The translations under genes were made by a program, and so were the position numbers. From assembly GCA_022571985.1 (NCBI GenBank), contig JACZWU010000002.1, positions 62,001-126,000 on the forward strand: a stretch of DNA of 64,000 bases, given 5' to 3'. This document shows, piece by piece, positions 33,929-41,722 of the stretch (position 1 is its first letter; every line of letters begins with the position of its first letter). A model generated the notes under the pieces. It was given only the letters and a program-made list of their open reading frames with translations, had not been told where the DNA came from and ran no database searches. This stretch comes from Candidatus Zixiibacteriota bacterium (lineage in GTDB: Bacteria; Zixibacteria; MSB-5A5; GN15; FEB-12).

Positions 33929-35056
33929 ATGGCGGCCATTGATGTTGTTGAAATAGAATCTGCGTCTCAACTTAAGAAATTTATTAAGTATCCCCATAAG
34001 CTTTACAAAGACGACCCAAATTACGTTACTCCGCTCATCTCTGAGCGGTTAGAATTTTTTGATAAAAAGAAAAATCCGTTTTTTCAGACGGCCAATTCAA
34101 GAGAGTATCTGGCCTACCGCGATGGTCAGATTGTCGGACGCATAGGCACCTGCATTAATTATGCCCACAACGAACATCATCTGGAAAAAGCCGGTTTTTT
34201 TGGATTCTTTGACTGCCCCGATGATTACGAAATAGCTTCAATGCTGCTGCGGGTAGCCATGATCAATCTAAAAAAAGACGGCGTCGAAAAAATGATCGGC
34301 CCGGTTTCATATTCCACCAATCACGAGTGCGGGTTTTTGGTAGACGGTTTTGATTCCCCCCCCAAAGTTATGATGACCTACAATCAAGCGTATTTGCCGA
34401 AGCTTTGTGAAAAATTCGGATTTAAGAAAGCTATGGACTTGTTCGCCTATCGCATCACCAAAGAGATGCCGGTACCTGAACGGATTGATAAAATCGTCGA
34501 CAAGATTCTCAAAAGAGTGGGAGCTACTGTCAGAAACGTTAACATGTCCCGCTTTGACGATGAAATTTCGAGCATTCATCAGATCTATAACGCGGCCTGG
34601 GAAGATAACTGGGGCTTTGTGCCAATGACCAAAGCAGAATTTTTTCACACCGGCAAAAATCTCAAACAGATAATCGACCCCAGAGCTGCGCTCATAATCG
34701 AAGTAGACAAAAAACCTATTGCCTTTGTGCTGGCTCTGCCGGATATAAATCAGGCCTTGATTAAACTCAATGGCAAACTGCTGCCGCTGGGGCTGCTGAA
34801 ACTTCTCTGGCATACCAAGGTTCGTAACAAGGTTAACAGCCTGCGGGTAATAACGCTGGGCGTCGTCCCTGAATTTCGGGGGCGCGGACTTGACATGGTA
34901 CTTTATGCTTTGATTTACAGGTGCGGAGAGGAGGCTGGTTACCAGTGGGCTGAGATGTCCTGGATATTAGAGACAAACCAGCAGATGAACAGCGCCATCG
35001 GCCGCATGGGCGCTGAGCTTTATAAAACTTATCGCATTCTGGAAATGAAAATTTAG
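33929..35056 (+). CDS. GNAT-fold acyltransferase, candidate bacterial ceramide synthase
   Basis: 375 residues. Two GNAT-like halves: residues 1-190 with KNPFFQTANSREYLAYRDG, GFFGFFDCPDD and GPVSYSTNHECGFLVDGFD, and a C-terminal half with ITLGVVPEFRGRGLDMVLY, the acetyl-CoA/acyl-CoA pyrophosphate loop (V..xxRGRG). In Caulobacter the bacterial ceramide synthase bCerS is a large GNAT-superfamily protein encoded near Spt. This protein is next to an SPT-like gene with 10 bp between, so N-acylation of the sphingoid base is the favoured role. This is an inference; it may act on another lipid amine. The stop overlaps the convergent macro gene by 4 bp. Confidence 0.75.
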   Translation: MAAIDVVEIESASQLKKFIKYPHKLYKDDPNYVTPLISERLEFFDKKKNPFFQTANSREYLAYRDGQIVGRIGTCINYAHNEHHLEKAGFFGFFDCPDDYEIASMLLRVAMINLKKDGVEKMIGPVSYSTNHECGFLVDGFDSPPKVMMTYNQAYLPKLCEKFGFKKAMDLFAYRITKEMPVPERIDKIVDKILKRVGATVRNVNMSRFDDEISSIHQIYNAAWEDNWGFVPMTKAEFFHTGKNLKQIIDPRAALIIEVDKKPIAFVLALPDINQALIKLNGKLLPLGLLKLLWHTKVRNKVNSLRVITLGVVPEFRGRGLDMVLYALIYRCGEEAGYQWAEMSWILETNQQMNSAIGRMGAELYKTYRILEMKI

Positions 35057-35562
35057 GGCCGCTGCTTAAGTTTATCCGAAAAACATTTGAAGCCGTAATC
35101 ATCAAACAGACAAAACTGAACTCTCTTTATATTTTCCGAACGGGTCTCGTAGCCGCGCGCGGCCGTAATCATAATATAAGCGCAGGCTTGCATAGGGAAA
35201 CCTCCCACACCTGTGCCAAAAGCCGGCAGGGCTATAGATTCTATATTATTTTTCTCGGCAATAATTAAACTGGCTATGGTTGACTGCCGGATAAATTTAT
35301 CATTGGTTTTTAAATCCTGCCCCATAACTGCCGCATGGATGATCATCTTAAAGGGCAGCTTGCCGGCGCCAGTAAAAATAGCCTCCCCCGGCATTTTAGC
35401 GCCTTGATTAACAGCCTCTTCTTCGATAACATCGCCGCCGGCACTTTTTATGGCACCCGCGACTCCTGAACCCATCCAGAACTTATTGTTGGCGGCATTT
35501 ACAATCGCCTGACAATCAGACTTTGTAATATCTCCTAAAACAACTTCGATCTTATACGGCAC
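35053..35562 (-). CDS. Macro-domain protein
   Basis: About 169 residues. Motifs: VVLGDITKSDCQAIVNAANNKF, GSGVAGAIKSAGG and ALPAFGTGVGGFP, the ADP-ribose-binding loops of a macro domain. Probably ADP-ribose or O-acetyl-ADP-ribose hydrolysis or binding. GTG at 35562 is the likely start: it lies inside the end of the PAP2 gene (11-bp overlap), with AAAGGA upstream. It is the last gene of a five-gene overlapping operon running from dprA. The 3' end overlaps the GNAT stop. Confidence 0.9.
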   Translation of the reverse strand: MPYKIEVVLGDITKSDCQAIVNAANNKFWMGSGVAGAIKSAGGDVIEEEAVNQGAKMPGEAIFTGAGKLPFKMIIHAAVMGQDLKTNDKFIRQSTIASLIIAEKNNIESIALPAFGTGVGGFPMQACAYIMITAARGYETRSENIKRVQFCLFDDYGFKCFSDKLKQRP

Positions 35563-36109
35563 GCTTGATATATTTCCTTTCAAACTGCTTAAACAATAAC
35601 ATAAAGATCAATCCGGCGAAAATTCCCAGCAGAGCGCCGGCTAAAATATCTCCCACAAAATGCACACCTACAAAAACCCGGCTGAAAGCGACAACCGTCG
35701 CGAAAATAATAAGCGGCGCTCTTACTTTTTTCAGCAGCAATCCAAATATGGCTGCCTGACCAAAAGCATTGGCAGCGTGGCTGGATGGCATCGAAAAGCC
35801 CGCCCCGCAGTTAACTAAAAGATTTATGTTTTCCATAATATGACAGGGGCGGGCGCGCTCAAAGAGCGGTTTTAAAAAGTGGCTGGCGAGCTGGTCGGTG
35901 GCAGTCAGAGTTAAAATAGAAAAGAGAACCAACCATCTCAGTCGAGCCTCACCTTTCCATAATATCAAAATCATAGTCAAGCCATAACCGACCCGAAGCA
36001 GATTGTCGGAGGTAATTATCGGCATCAGGAAATTTGTAACAGGATTAGAAAGTGTTACGTTAAAAAAAAGAAACAGCGCTGTATCTAAATCTATCAGCCA
36101 CTCAAGCAT
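35552..36109 (-). CDS. PAP2-family membrane phosphatase
   Basis: 185 residues with about five to six hydrophobic segments. The three catalytic motifs are intact: KPLFERARP, FSMPSSHAANAF (nucleophile-activating His) and SRVFVGVHFVGD (catalytic His). Dephosphorylates lipid or undecaprenyl phosphates on the outer membrane face. It starts inside the end of the PfkB gene (8-bp overlap) and overlaps the macro gene. Given the nearby SPT locus a sphingoid or phosphatidate substrate is conceivable, but undecaprenyl-PP recycling is as likely. Confidence 0.92.
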   Translation of the reverse strand: MLEWLIDLDTALFLFFNVTLSNPVTNFLMPIITSDNLLRVGYGLTMILILWKGEARLRWLVLFSILTLTATDQLASHFLKPLFERARPCHIMENINLLVNCGAGFSMPSSHAANAFGQAAIFGLLLKKVRAPLIIFATVVAFSRVFVGVHFVGDILAGALLGIFAGLIFMLLFKQFERKYIKRAV

Positions 36110-37016
36110 ATTTTTTCGGCCCGTCTTTTAAAAATTTGCTCAGTTGTTTTACGGTGGGAAGTCCTGCCCGGCCGCCTGAGCTGCTGCATTTTATGGCGGC
36201 TACTGCCGCACCAAGATGTAATCTGTCTTTTAAGTCTTTGCCTTTTAAGAGTCCAAAGAGGTAACCGGTATGAAAGGCGTCACCGGCGCCGGTGGTGTCG
36301 ACGTTTTTGACTTTATAGGCCGGCTGCCAGAAGTAACGACCTCTCTCACAGCCGGTAGAGCCCTTTATGCCTTCGGTGACCACTATAGTTCCCGGGCAGA
36401 GTTTCATAAGCTTTTTAATTGCAGCTCTGGCAGTTCTGGTTTTAGTAAATCCAAAGGCGTAATTGTCGGCCACTACCAGATGATCGACATACTCAAAGAC
36501 AGCAGAAACATCGTTGCGCATTGAGCCAATATCAAAAGAAACCAGAGCGCCGACTTTTTTCGCCCACTTAGCCAGTTTGATGGTGGCTTTCATATCCCTG
36601 CCGTCCAGATGAATAATTCTGGGGATTCTAAGTTCTTTGAGCTTAATATCTTTCGGCTCAACGAATATTCGTCTTTCTAAAACCAGTGTCCGACGGCCGC
36701 TGCCTTCTTCTACAAAACCTGCCGCCACTGCCGAGGTTTTTCTTTTTTTAATAATCTGCGAGCTGTCTACTTTTTCGTTTTTCAATTCTGAGAGAGTCAG
36801 CTCACCAAACAGGTCATTGCCAATTACAGCAATCAGCGAACTTGTGCGGCCTAATCTGTTCAGACCAATCATGACGTTGGGCACCGGACCGCCGCCCTGA
36901 ATAGTCAGCCAGCTGCCGTCAACTTTCTGACCTGCTTCCGGATATTTCTTGACGCCAAAGAGCAAATCAAGCGGGATAATTCCCAGGCCTAAGCAGTCGA
37001 GTTTTGGTTCAGGCAT
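36102..37016 (-). CDS. PfkB-family sugar kinase
   Basis: About 304 residues, ribokinase fold. The N-terminal substrate loop is GGGPVPNVMIGLNRLG; the C-terminal ATP/catalytic signature VDTTGAGDAFHTGYLFG holds the catalytic Asp. ATG 37016 is used: GCAGGA precedes it and it overlaps the yigZ stop by 8 bp (ATGCCTGA). The substrate cannot be told; ribokinase, adenosine kinase-like or ADP-heptose kinase-like members share this pattern. It is the third gene of the dprA-yigZ-pfkB-PAP2-macro unit. Confidence 0.88.
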   Translation of the reverse strand: MPEPKLDCLGLGIIPLDLLFGVKKYPEAGQKVDGSWLTIQGGGPVPNVMIGLNRLGRTSSLIAVIGNDLFGELTLSELKNEKVDSSQIIKKRKTSAVAAGFVEEGSGRRTLVLERRIFVEPKDIKLKELRIPRIIHLDGRDMKATIKLAKWAKKVGALVSFDIGSMRNDVSAVFEYVDHLVVADNYAFGFTKTRTARAAIKKLMKLCPGTIVVTEGIKGSTGCERGRYFWQPAYKVKNVDTTGAGDAFHTGYLFGLLKGKDLKDRLHLGAAVAAIKCSSSGGRAGLPTVKQLSKFLKDGPKKYA

Positions 37017-37626
37017 TTTCCTGCTTTTCAATTTGCGCCGTGCCGCGACTGATATCGGTCAGTTCTTTGACGAACTTCTCTGTCAAAGATTTTCTAATTA
37101 GAACCGTCATTGATACTTTCTCTGAAAAATCTGACTCGGTCCGCTTTGCTTTAAGTTTTTCAATCACTTTTAATATCCGGTCATAAAACGAAAATTCAAT
37201 GGTCAGTCGAATGGAATCTGTAATATAGTTAGTGTTTTTGCCGGCTTTTTCCAGCGCCAGTAAAGCTGCTTCGCTGTAAGCTCGCAGCAGACCGCCGGTA
37301 CCGAGCTTGGTGCCGCCAAAGTAGCGCGTTACTACAACTATGATGCTGGTCAGTTCCCGGCCTTTGATGCAGTCATATATCGGTTTGCCGGCGCTGCCGT
37401 TTGGTTCGCCGTCGTCGGAGTACTTAAACTCAATGTTGCTGTCAGTTCCCAGCTGATAGGCGAAGCAATGATGGGTAGCCTCATATTCTTTTTTGCGGAC
37501 GCTTTCTAAAAATTCTTTAGCGCCGGCAGCATCCTTTACCAGGGCAACTTCAGCGATGAATCTGGAGCCTTTTACTTTTGTCTCTGCTCTGGCAGCCTGC
37601 GCAATAGTGAAATAACAATCGTTCAT
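37009..37626 (-). CDS. yigZ: IMPACT/YigZ family protein
   Basis: 205 residues. N-terminal UPF0029/IMPACT domain with KGSRFIAEVA, the Y/H-rich segment ATHHCFAYQLG, SDDGEPNGSAGKPI and VVVTRYFGGTKLGTGGL, which is diagnostic. The C-terminal DUF1949-like half follows (IRLTIEFSFYDRI). Role in translation or regulation is suggested in E. coli but not settled. Starts 7 bp after dprA and overlaps the PfkB start. Confidence 0.94.
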   Translation of the reverse strand: MNDCYFTIAQAARAETKVKGSRFIAEVALVKDAAGAKEFLESVRKKEYEATHHCFAYQLGTDSNIEFKYSDDGEPNGSAGKPIYDCIKGRELTSIIVVVTRYFGGTKLGTGGLLRAYSEAALLALEKAGKNTNYITDSIRLTIEFSFYDRILKVIEKLKAKRTESDFSEKVSMTVLIRKSLTEKFVKELTDISRGTAQIEKQENA

Positions 37627-37633
37627 ATTTGAA

Positions 37634-38536
37634 CTAAACTAACGAAGCAATTATGTCGTCAACTTTGTTAAGTCCTACCATCGGAATTGCTCCATGTTTG
37701 GCTATTTTAGCCAGACTTTTTTCATCGGAGAGAGCGCCGTTTTCTGATTCAACTGAGAAAAAGACCAGCTTGCCGATCTGGTGGCAAAATTTGAGAATAT
37801 CGTGAACATGTCTGGAATCATCGTAAATCTCAGTAATCACCACCGCCTGAGACAGCCCGACAATTATCCTGTTGGATTCTTTGTAATTGGTCTTGCCGAG
37901 TTTTACGTTTGGAGCATATTCGCTTAAGACACCGCCAGAGCGGACCAGGTCGATAGCCACCGGCATATCAGCTGCGGTATCAATATGGTCAAAGCCTGCA
38001 TCAAGTACTGCAAAAGAAGCACCGCCGGCTGTCTTGCTGCCCAGATGAACGGCGTAGTCAATTCCTTTTCCAAACGAAGAAACGATCTGAACTCCGGCTT
38101 TAGAAAATGCAGCCGAAAGTTTGCTGGTCAAGGCAATGCCTTCGGCCGTAGCCTGGCCGGCACCGACTATGGCGACAGTCTTCTGGTCATTATCCGGGAG
38201 CGAGCCTCTCAGATAAAAGAGAGCCGGTGGGTCGTTAAGTTCAAACAGACGCTCCGGGTAGTCTTTGTCTAAGCGGCTGACGACGTTTATGTCTCGTGCC
38301 TGAAGTTCCTTATAAAATTTTTCTGCCGCTTCCAGTTTTTCGTCAACAGCAGCAATCCTCTCAGATACTTCTGATGAGATGTTACTAAATTCGGATAGTT
38401 CTTTTGAGCCGGCGTTAATTATTTCATGAGGTGTGGAAAAACGTTTAAGAAGCCAGTCGAGCGCCCTGGAATTTATGCCGGCGAAGCGAACCAGCGCCAG
38501 AACTATCATTTTATCGCGAAAATTAGTATCTTCCAT
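37634..38536 (-). CDS. dprA: Divergent DprA/SMF protein
   Basis: 300 residues. N-terminal helix-hairpin-helix-like LVRFAGINSRALDWLLKRF and the SLOG Rossmann core TVAIVGAGQATAEGIAL, QIVSSFGKGIDYAVHLGS and GGASFAVLDAGFDHID. The usual GSR is GAG here, and SG-A-GID is SSFGKGID, so two signature stretches have drifted. DprA loads RecA on incoming ssDNA in transformation. It has no C-terminal DML1 domain. The first gene of its operon. The copy at 16406 keeps the GSR and SG-A-GVD motifs better, so which one does the housekeeping job is open. Confidence 0.82.
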   Translation of the reverse strand: MEDTNFRDKMIVLALVRFAGINSRALDWLLKRFSTPHEIINAGSKELSEFSNISSEVSERIAAVDEKLEAAEKFYKELQARDINVVSRLDKDYPERLFELNDPPALFYLRGSLPDNDQKTVAIVGAGQATAEGIALTSKLSAAFSKAGVQIVSSFGKGIDYAVHLGSKTAGGASFAVLDAGFDHIDTAADMPVAIDLVRSGGVLSEYAPNVKLGKTNYKESNRIIVGLSQAVVITEIYDDSRHVHDILKFCHQIGKLVFFSVESENGALSDEKSLAKIAKHGAIPMVGLNKVDDIIASLV

Positions 38537-38623
38537 TTTGAGAATCTACCAAGCGGCGGAGTAAAGGTCAACTTGAGTACCATGGCCTGTCGCTAAAATC
38601 CTATAAGCTGTGTGATTGTGACA

Positions 38624-39499
38624 ATGAGATTAGATAAAAAAATAAAGCTGTCAAGCGCAGCCGTTCTGGCTCTGCTTGTTATTGTTTTACTGTCTGTTTT
38701 TGGCTGCGGTCAAAAAGAAAAGACTATTGATGAACTTTTAGCTTCAGGGCAGAAAAGTTATGACTCCGGTGACTATTTTTTAGCCCGTTCATATTTTGGC
38801 AGAGCTCTAAAAAAAGAGCCCAGCAACAGATACGCGCTCTATCACCTTGGCCGCACTTATTTCGCCGAGAATATGTACGATTCCTCCTACGCTGTTTTAA
38901 GCCGTGCCGAGAAACTTTATCCCGGCAGCCGCGAAGTCAACACCGTCCTGCATGAAGCCAGTGCCAAGACCGGCCACTATCAGGAGGCTATAAATGCCCT
39001 GCTGGCTCTCACGCGGGCAGGCGACCCGGTTGAGCAGTATTATAAACAGATGGCAGAGTATGCCTTTGCCGATACTATTGCGCATACTGCTTATTACTAC
39101 TACCGCAAACTTATTGAGACAGAGCCGGACAGCTTAAATTATTATCTGCGCTGCGCCGAGTCCGCCGTTTACAAAGAGGATGTTCTCTCGGGCATTGAAG
39201 TCTTAAAACTGGCCCTGAAGAGATTTGGCGATAGACCGCAGATTCTCTCCAGTCTGGGTCAGTATTACAGTTATATTCGGGCCTATGCGGAGTCTGAGCG
39301 GGCCCTAAGAACGCTTTTGCTAAAAGATTCTTCAATGGTATATCAGCTGCAGCTGGCCACATCTTTGGCTTTTCAGGATGACTTGAGTAAAAAGCGCGAA
39401 GCTTACGATATTTTCAAGGGGCTGCGTGCAAAAACTACGAATCAGAACAAAATTGATTCTTTAATTAGCTATCTTGAGAGGGAACTTGGTATAAAATAA
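38624..39499 (+). CDS. TPR-repeat lipoprotein
   Basis: About 291 residues. The signal sequence KLSSAAVLALLVIVLLSVFGC ends in lipobox VFGC. Three or more tetratricopeptide repeats follow: YDSGDYFLARSYFGRALKKEP, YALYHLGRTYFAENMYDSSYA, and further copies to about residue 280. A GTG at 38612 would add four residues. Probably a periplasm-facing lipoprotein scaffold. Function unknown. Single gene, promoter not obvious. Confidence 0.82.
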   Translation: MRLDKKIKLSSAAVLALLVIVLLSVFGCGQKEKTIDELLASGQKSYDSGDYFLARSYFGRALKKEPSNRYALYHLGRTYFAENMYDSSYAVLSRAEKLYPGSREVNTVLHEASAKTGHYQEAINALLALTRAGDPVEQYYKQMAEYAFADTIAHTAYYYYRKLIETEPDSLNYYLRCAESAVYKEDVLSGIEVLKLALKRFGDRPQILSSLGQYYSYIRAYAESERALRTLLLKDSSMVYQLQLATSLAFQDDLSKKREAYDIFKGLRAKTTNQNKIDSLISYLERELGIK

Positions 39500-39503
39500 T
39501 AAC

Positions 39504-39557
39504 GGGCAGGATTATCGCTAATCCTGCCCAACGCAGGGCTGTCTCTGAATGAGACAG
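39504..39557 (+). terminator. Two consecutive strong hairpins after the TPR gene
   Basis: GGGCAGGATTA 39504-39514 / TAATCCTGCCC 39519-39529 (11 bp, 4-nt loop) and CTGTCTC 39539-39545 / GAGACAG 39551-39557 (7 bp). No T-run follows either, so they may be mRNA-end stabilisers rather than a Rho-independent terminator. Confidence 0.45.
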
Positions 39558-39645
39558 AGGGGGGTCTTTAATAAGCTTTTCAATTCCTGTAACAGGATAG
39601 TATAATAAATAGTTCTGTTTTTCCAAATTTTTTATTCTTTAAACG

Positions 39646-39691
39646 CAGAACTTGCTGCCGTTCTTTCAAAAAAGACCGGCAGCAAGCCTCT
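39646..39691. terminator. Hairpin between convergent genes (terminator-like)
   Basis: CTTGCTGCCG 39651-39660 / CGGCAGCAAG 39677-39686 inside GCAGA / TCTGC. The reverse-strand side reads into GTTTAAAGAATAAAAAA, so it may end the lipoprotein transcript from the - strand. The T-tract is imperfect. Confidence 0.45.
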
Positions 39692-39713
39692 GCTAATTGA
39701 ACAAACTTCTGTA

Positions 39714-40907
39714 CTATTGAAAATCAGTAGTTAGACCGTCGTCATTGTCGATGTTGCTGTCGCTCCAGCTTTCATCCGCACAGATAATCTTCCAGCGTCC
39801 CTGGAAGAATCCGCCTGTAGCATCATTTTCAGATTGGGCAGCACCAAAATGACCGGCCAGGTAGCCTATTTGAAGGCGATCTTCGCTGAAAATCTGTCCT
39901 CTGAAAAAACCGCCGATCAAGGCTGTGCTGTCTACTGTCATGCTAATGTCACTAAATGCCCAATGCCCTTTTATATACCCTGTGAAGCGACCTTCACGGG
40001 AAACCCATTTACCGAAAAAGACTTTCTCGCCGTTTTCTCTTTGGCCAAAATGCCCTCTGGTATATCCGACAACCAGTCCGGCTCTGTTAAGCCAGACTCC
40101 CTTAAAGAGGCCGCTGGTGCTGTCATCAAACAGCCAGTGTCCGGCCAAAAATCCACGTGGACAGGGCAGGCGATCAAGTTTTAAGCCATGAAAGGCAACT
40201 GCGTTGGAATCTTCGAGAAATACAATTGTATCCAGTGATATTAGTTCATCCAGGTTAAAGGATCTACTGTAAGGCCCGGTATTAAAAGATACGATTACCG
40301 GCTCTGTTTCCGGCCAGGTAGTATCTACTACAATAATGATAGTGGTATTTCCGGCAGAATCGGTCACTTCGACTTCAGTAGTGTCCAGCAGAGGTTTTAC
40401 CGGCGGCACCAGCAGGTCAACCGCTATGCCATCATTATGAACAGTAGTTTGCGAAACCCATTCGATCAGTGCATGGTCGGTGCGCGGCACTATATAATCC
40501 TGCCCCAACTCAAAGTTAATAACCCGGCGGATAATCTCGGCGCCGCGGGATATGCTTAAAGAGCCACTCCAGTCGGTAGGGTTGGTCATGCCTGAGTCGA
40601 AACGAAGCTGACCCCAGACAATGCGCAGGTGATAAAGTCCGGCCTGGGGGTCGCTGGTCAATTCTGTTACGGCCTGGTCCGACAGCATCGGATCATCAAA
40701 TTCATCATCGCTGGCATAGGCATCGTCAAGAAGCTGATCGTCACCAAAGCCGGGAGACTCGCTGGCAGTTGAATAGCCGCCGAACTCATCAGTCAGGTTC
40801 GGTTCGTCAATCAATAGTTCCGGATCGACATTTTTGTTTGAGCAGCCGATTGCCAGGAGCAGCAACAGGGCCGGCATAAAAGCAAGTAGGATTTCTTTGG
40901 TTTTCAT
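39714..40907 (-). CDS. Lipoprotein with GxW-type repeats
   Basis: 397 residues. Signal MKTKEILLAFMPALLLLLAIGC with lipobox AIGC; AGGAG lies 7 nt before the ATG. A long acidic linker (residues about 25-85) follows. The C-terminal 130 residues repeat a glycine-aromatic pattern: GFLAGHWLF, GLFKGVWLNRAGLVVGY, VFFGKWVSREGRFTGY, GGFFRGQIFSEDRLQIGY and GGFFQGRWKI. Units are about 20-25 residues and predict a regular beta-repeat. Surface-exposed role is likely; no catalytic motif seen. The mid part (residues about 90-210) carries DTTEVEVTDSAGNTT and similar beta segments. Confidence 0.78.
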   Translation of the reverse strand: MKTKEILLAFMPALLLLLAIGCSNKNVDPELLIDEPNLTDEFGGYSTASESPGFGDDQLLDDAYASDDEFDDPMLSDQAVTELTSDPQAGLYHLRIVWGQLRFDSGMTNPTDWSGSLSISRGAEIIRRVINFELGQDYIVPRTDHALIEWVSQTTVHNDGIAVDLLVPPVKPLLDTTEVEVTDSAGNTTIIIVVDTTWPETEPVIVSFNTGPYSRSFNLDELISLDTIVFLEDSNAVAFHGLKLDRLPCPRGFLAGHWLFDDSTSGLFKGVWLNRAGLVVGYTRGHFGQRENGEKVFFGKWVSREGRFTGYIKGHWAFSDISMTVDSTALIGGFFRGQIFSEDRLQIGYLAGHFGAAQSENDATGGFFQGRWKIICADESWSDSNIDNDDGLTTDFQ

Positions 40908-41146
40908 TTTGGCACTCCTTCAAGATAAGGTTTTGAGTTTTTTTTCTATCGCAGAAAGAGTATATCAAACCTTATGCCAAAGACTGTAGATGGCTATAAA
41001 CAGCTGAATAATAACAGATTACAGGGCTAATCAGGATTTACCAAATTTGGAAATTCTGTACCATGGGGTACAGGCTCAGCCAAAGTGAACCGAGACGTTC
41101 ACTTGATATTGTCTAATGAGTTAGGCGAAGTCGCCAATCTTACCGG
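40908..41146. other. Intergenic region 5' of the GxW lipoprotein
   Basis: Contains ATAAGGTTTTGA (40925-40936) and TCAAACCTTAT (40965-40975), a large inverted repeat with one bulge, whose - strand leaves the AGGAG site just 3' of it. It could fold over the leader of the lipoprotein mRNA. No gene seen. Confidence 0.4.
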
Positions 41147-41695
41147 TTATTTGAGCTCTTTGAGCATTTTAATGCTCTCGTCAATCCATTGAAAAACCGA
41201 GTCTTGCTTTTTGCCCTCAATCAAAAGCCCCCAGTGGGTTAAGCGATAACTTAATATCGGCATTTTGCCTTCTTTGATTTCTTCCTTTATTTCAGTTAAC
41301 TGATCTATCTGAGTGGCGTGTCCGCCAAAAGGGAAATCATTGGACATATCAAGATGTGTTTTTGCCTCTTTGATATCGTCATCTATCACGCCACCTATAA
41401 ACGGCAGGACATGATACCAGGGGTATTTAGTGGAATCAGTATGGCAGTCAAAACAGCTGTTTTTGAAAATATAGCGAACAGTCTGGTAGTTATCGTTAAT
41501 TGCAGCATAGACAGAGTCCTGGATTATTTGGGAGCTGTCCGAGAGGGTCGAATCGACTGCCTCTTGCTTATCGTTTTTATCGTCATCATCATGCTTCTTT
41601 TTTCCGTGACTCAGAATCGAGACTACAGGAATCAAAAGCAAAAGACCGAGAACAAGAAAACCATTGAGCAATCTTTGAATTGAACTCGTTGTCAT
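41147..41695 (-). CDS. Membrane-anchored haem-binding-domain protein
   Basis: 182 residues. One N-terminal hydrophobic helix FLVLGLLLLIPVVSIL anchors it; a Lys/Asp-rich linker follows. The haem-binding domain has SCFDCHTDSTKYPWYHVLPF, the CxxCH attachment site plus the PWY..xP pattern. A single covalently bound haem on the periplasmic side is expected. It sits just before murQ on the same strand, 27 bp away, but with no obvious functional link. A role in electron transfer is inferred only. Confidence 0.82.
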   Translation of the reverse strand: MTTSSIQRLLNGFLVLGLLLLIPVVSILSHGKKKHDDDDKNDKQEAVDSTLSDSSQIIQDSVYAAINDNYQTVRYIFKNSCFDCHTDSTKYPWYHVLPFIGGVIDDDIKEAKTHLDMSNDFPFGGHATQIDQLTEIKEEIKEGKMPILSYRLTHWGLLIEGKKQDSVFQWIDESIKMLKELK

Positions 41696-41722
41696 CTTAC
41701 AATCTCCAGTATAGTTTCCAGG

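Noticed and set aside
40950-40985. TGGCA...TTTGA on the - strand before the GxW lipoprotein as a sigma-54 promoter
   Set aside because: The -12 element lacks the GC dinucleotide; the match is no better than expected by chance in AT-rich DNA.
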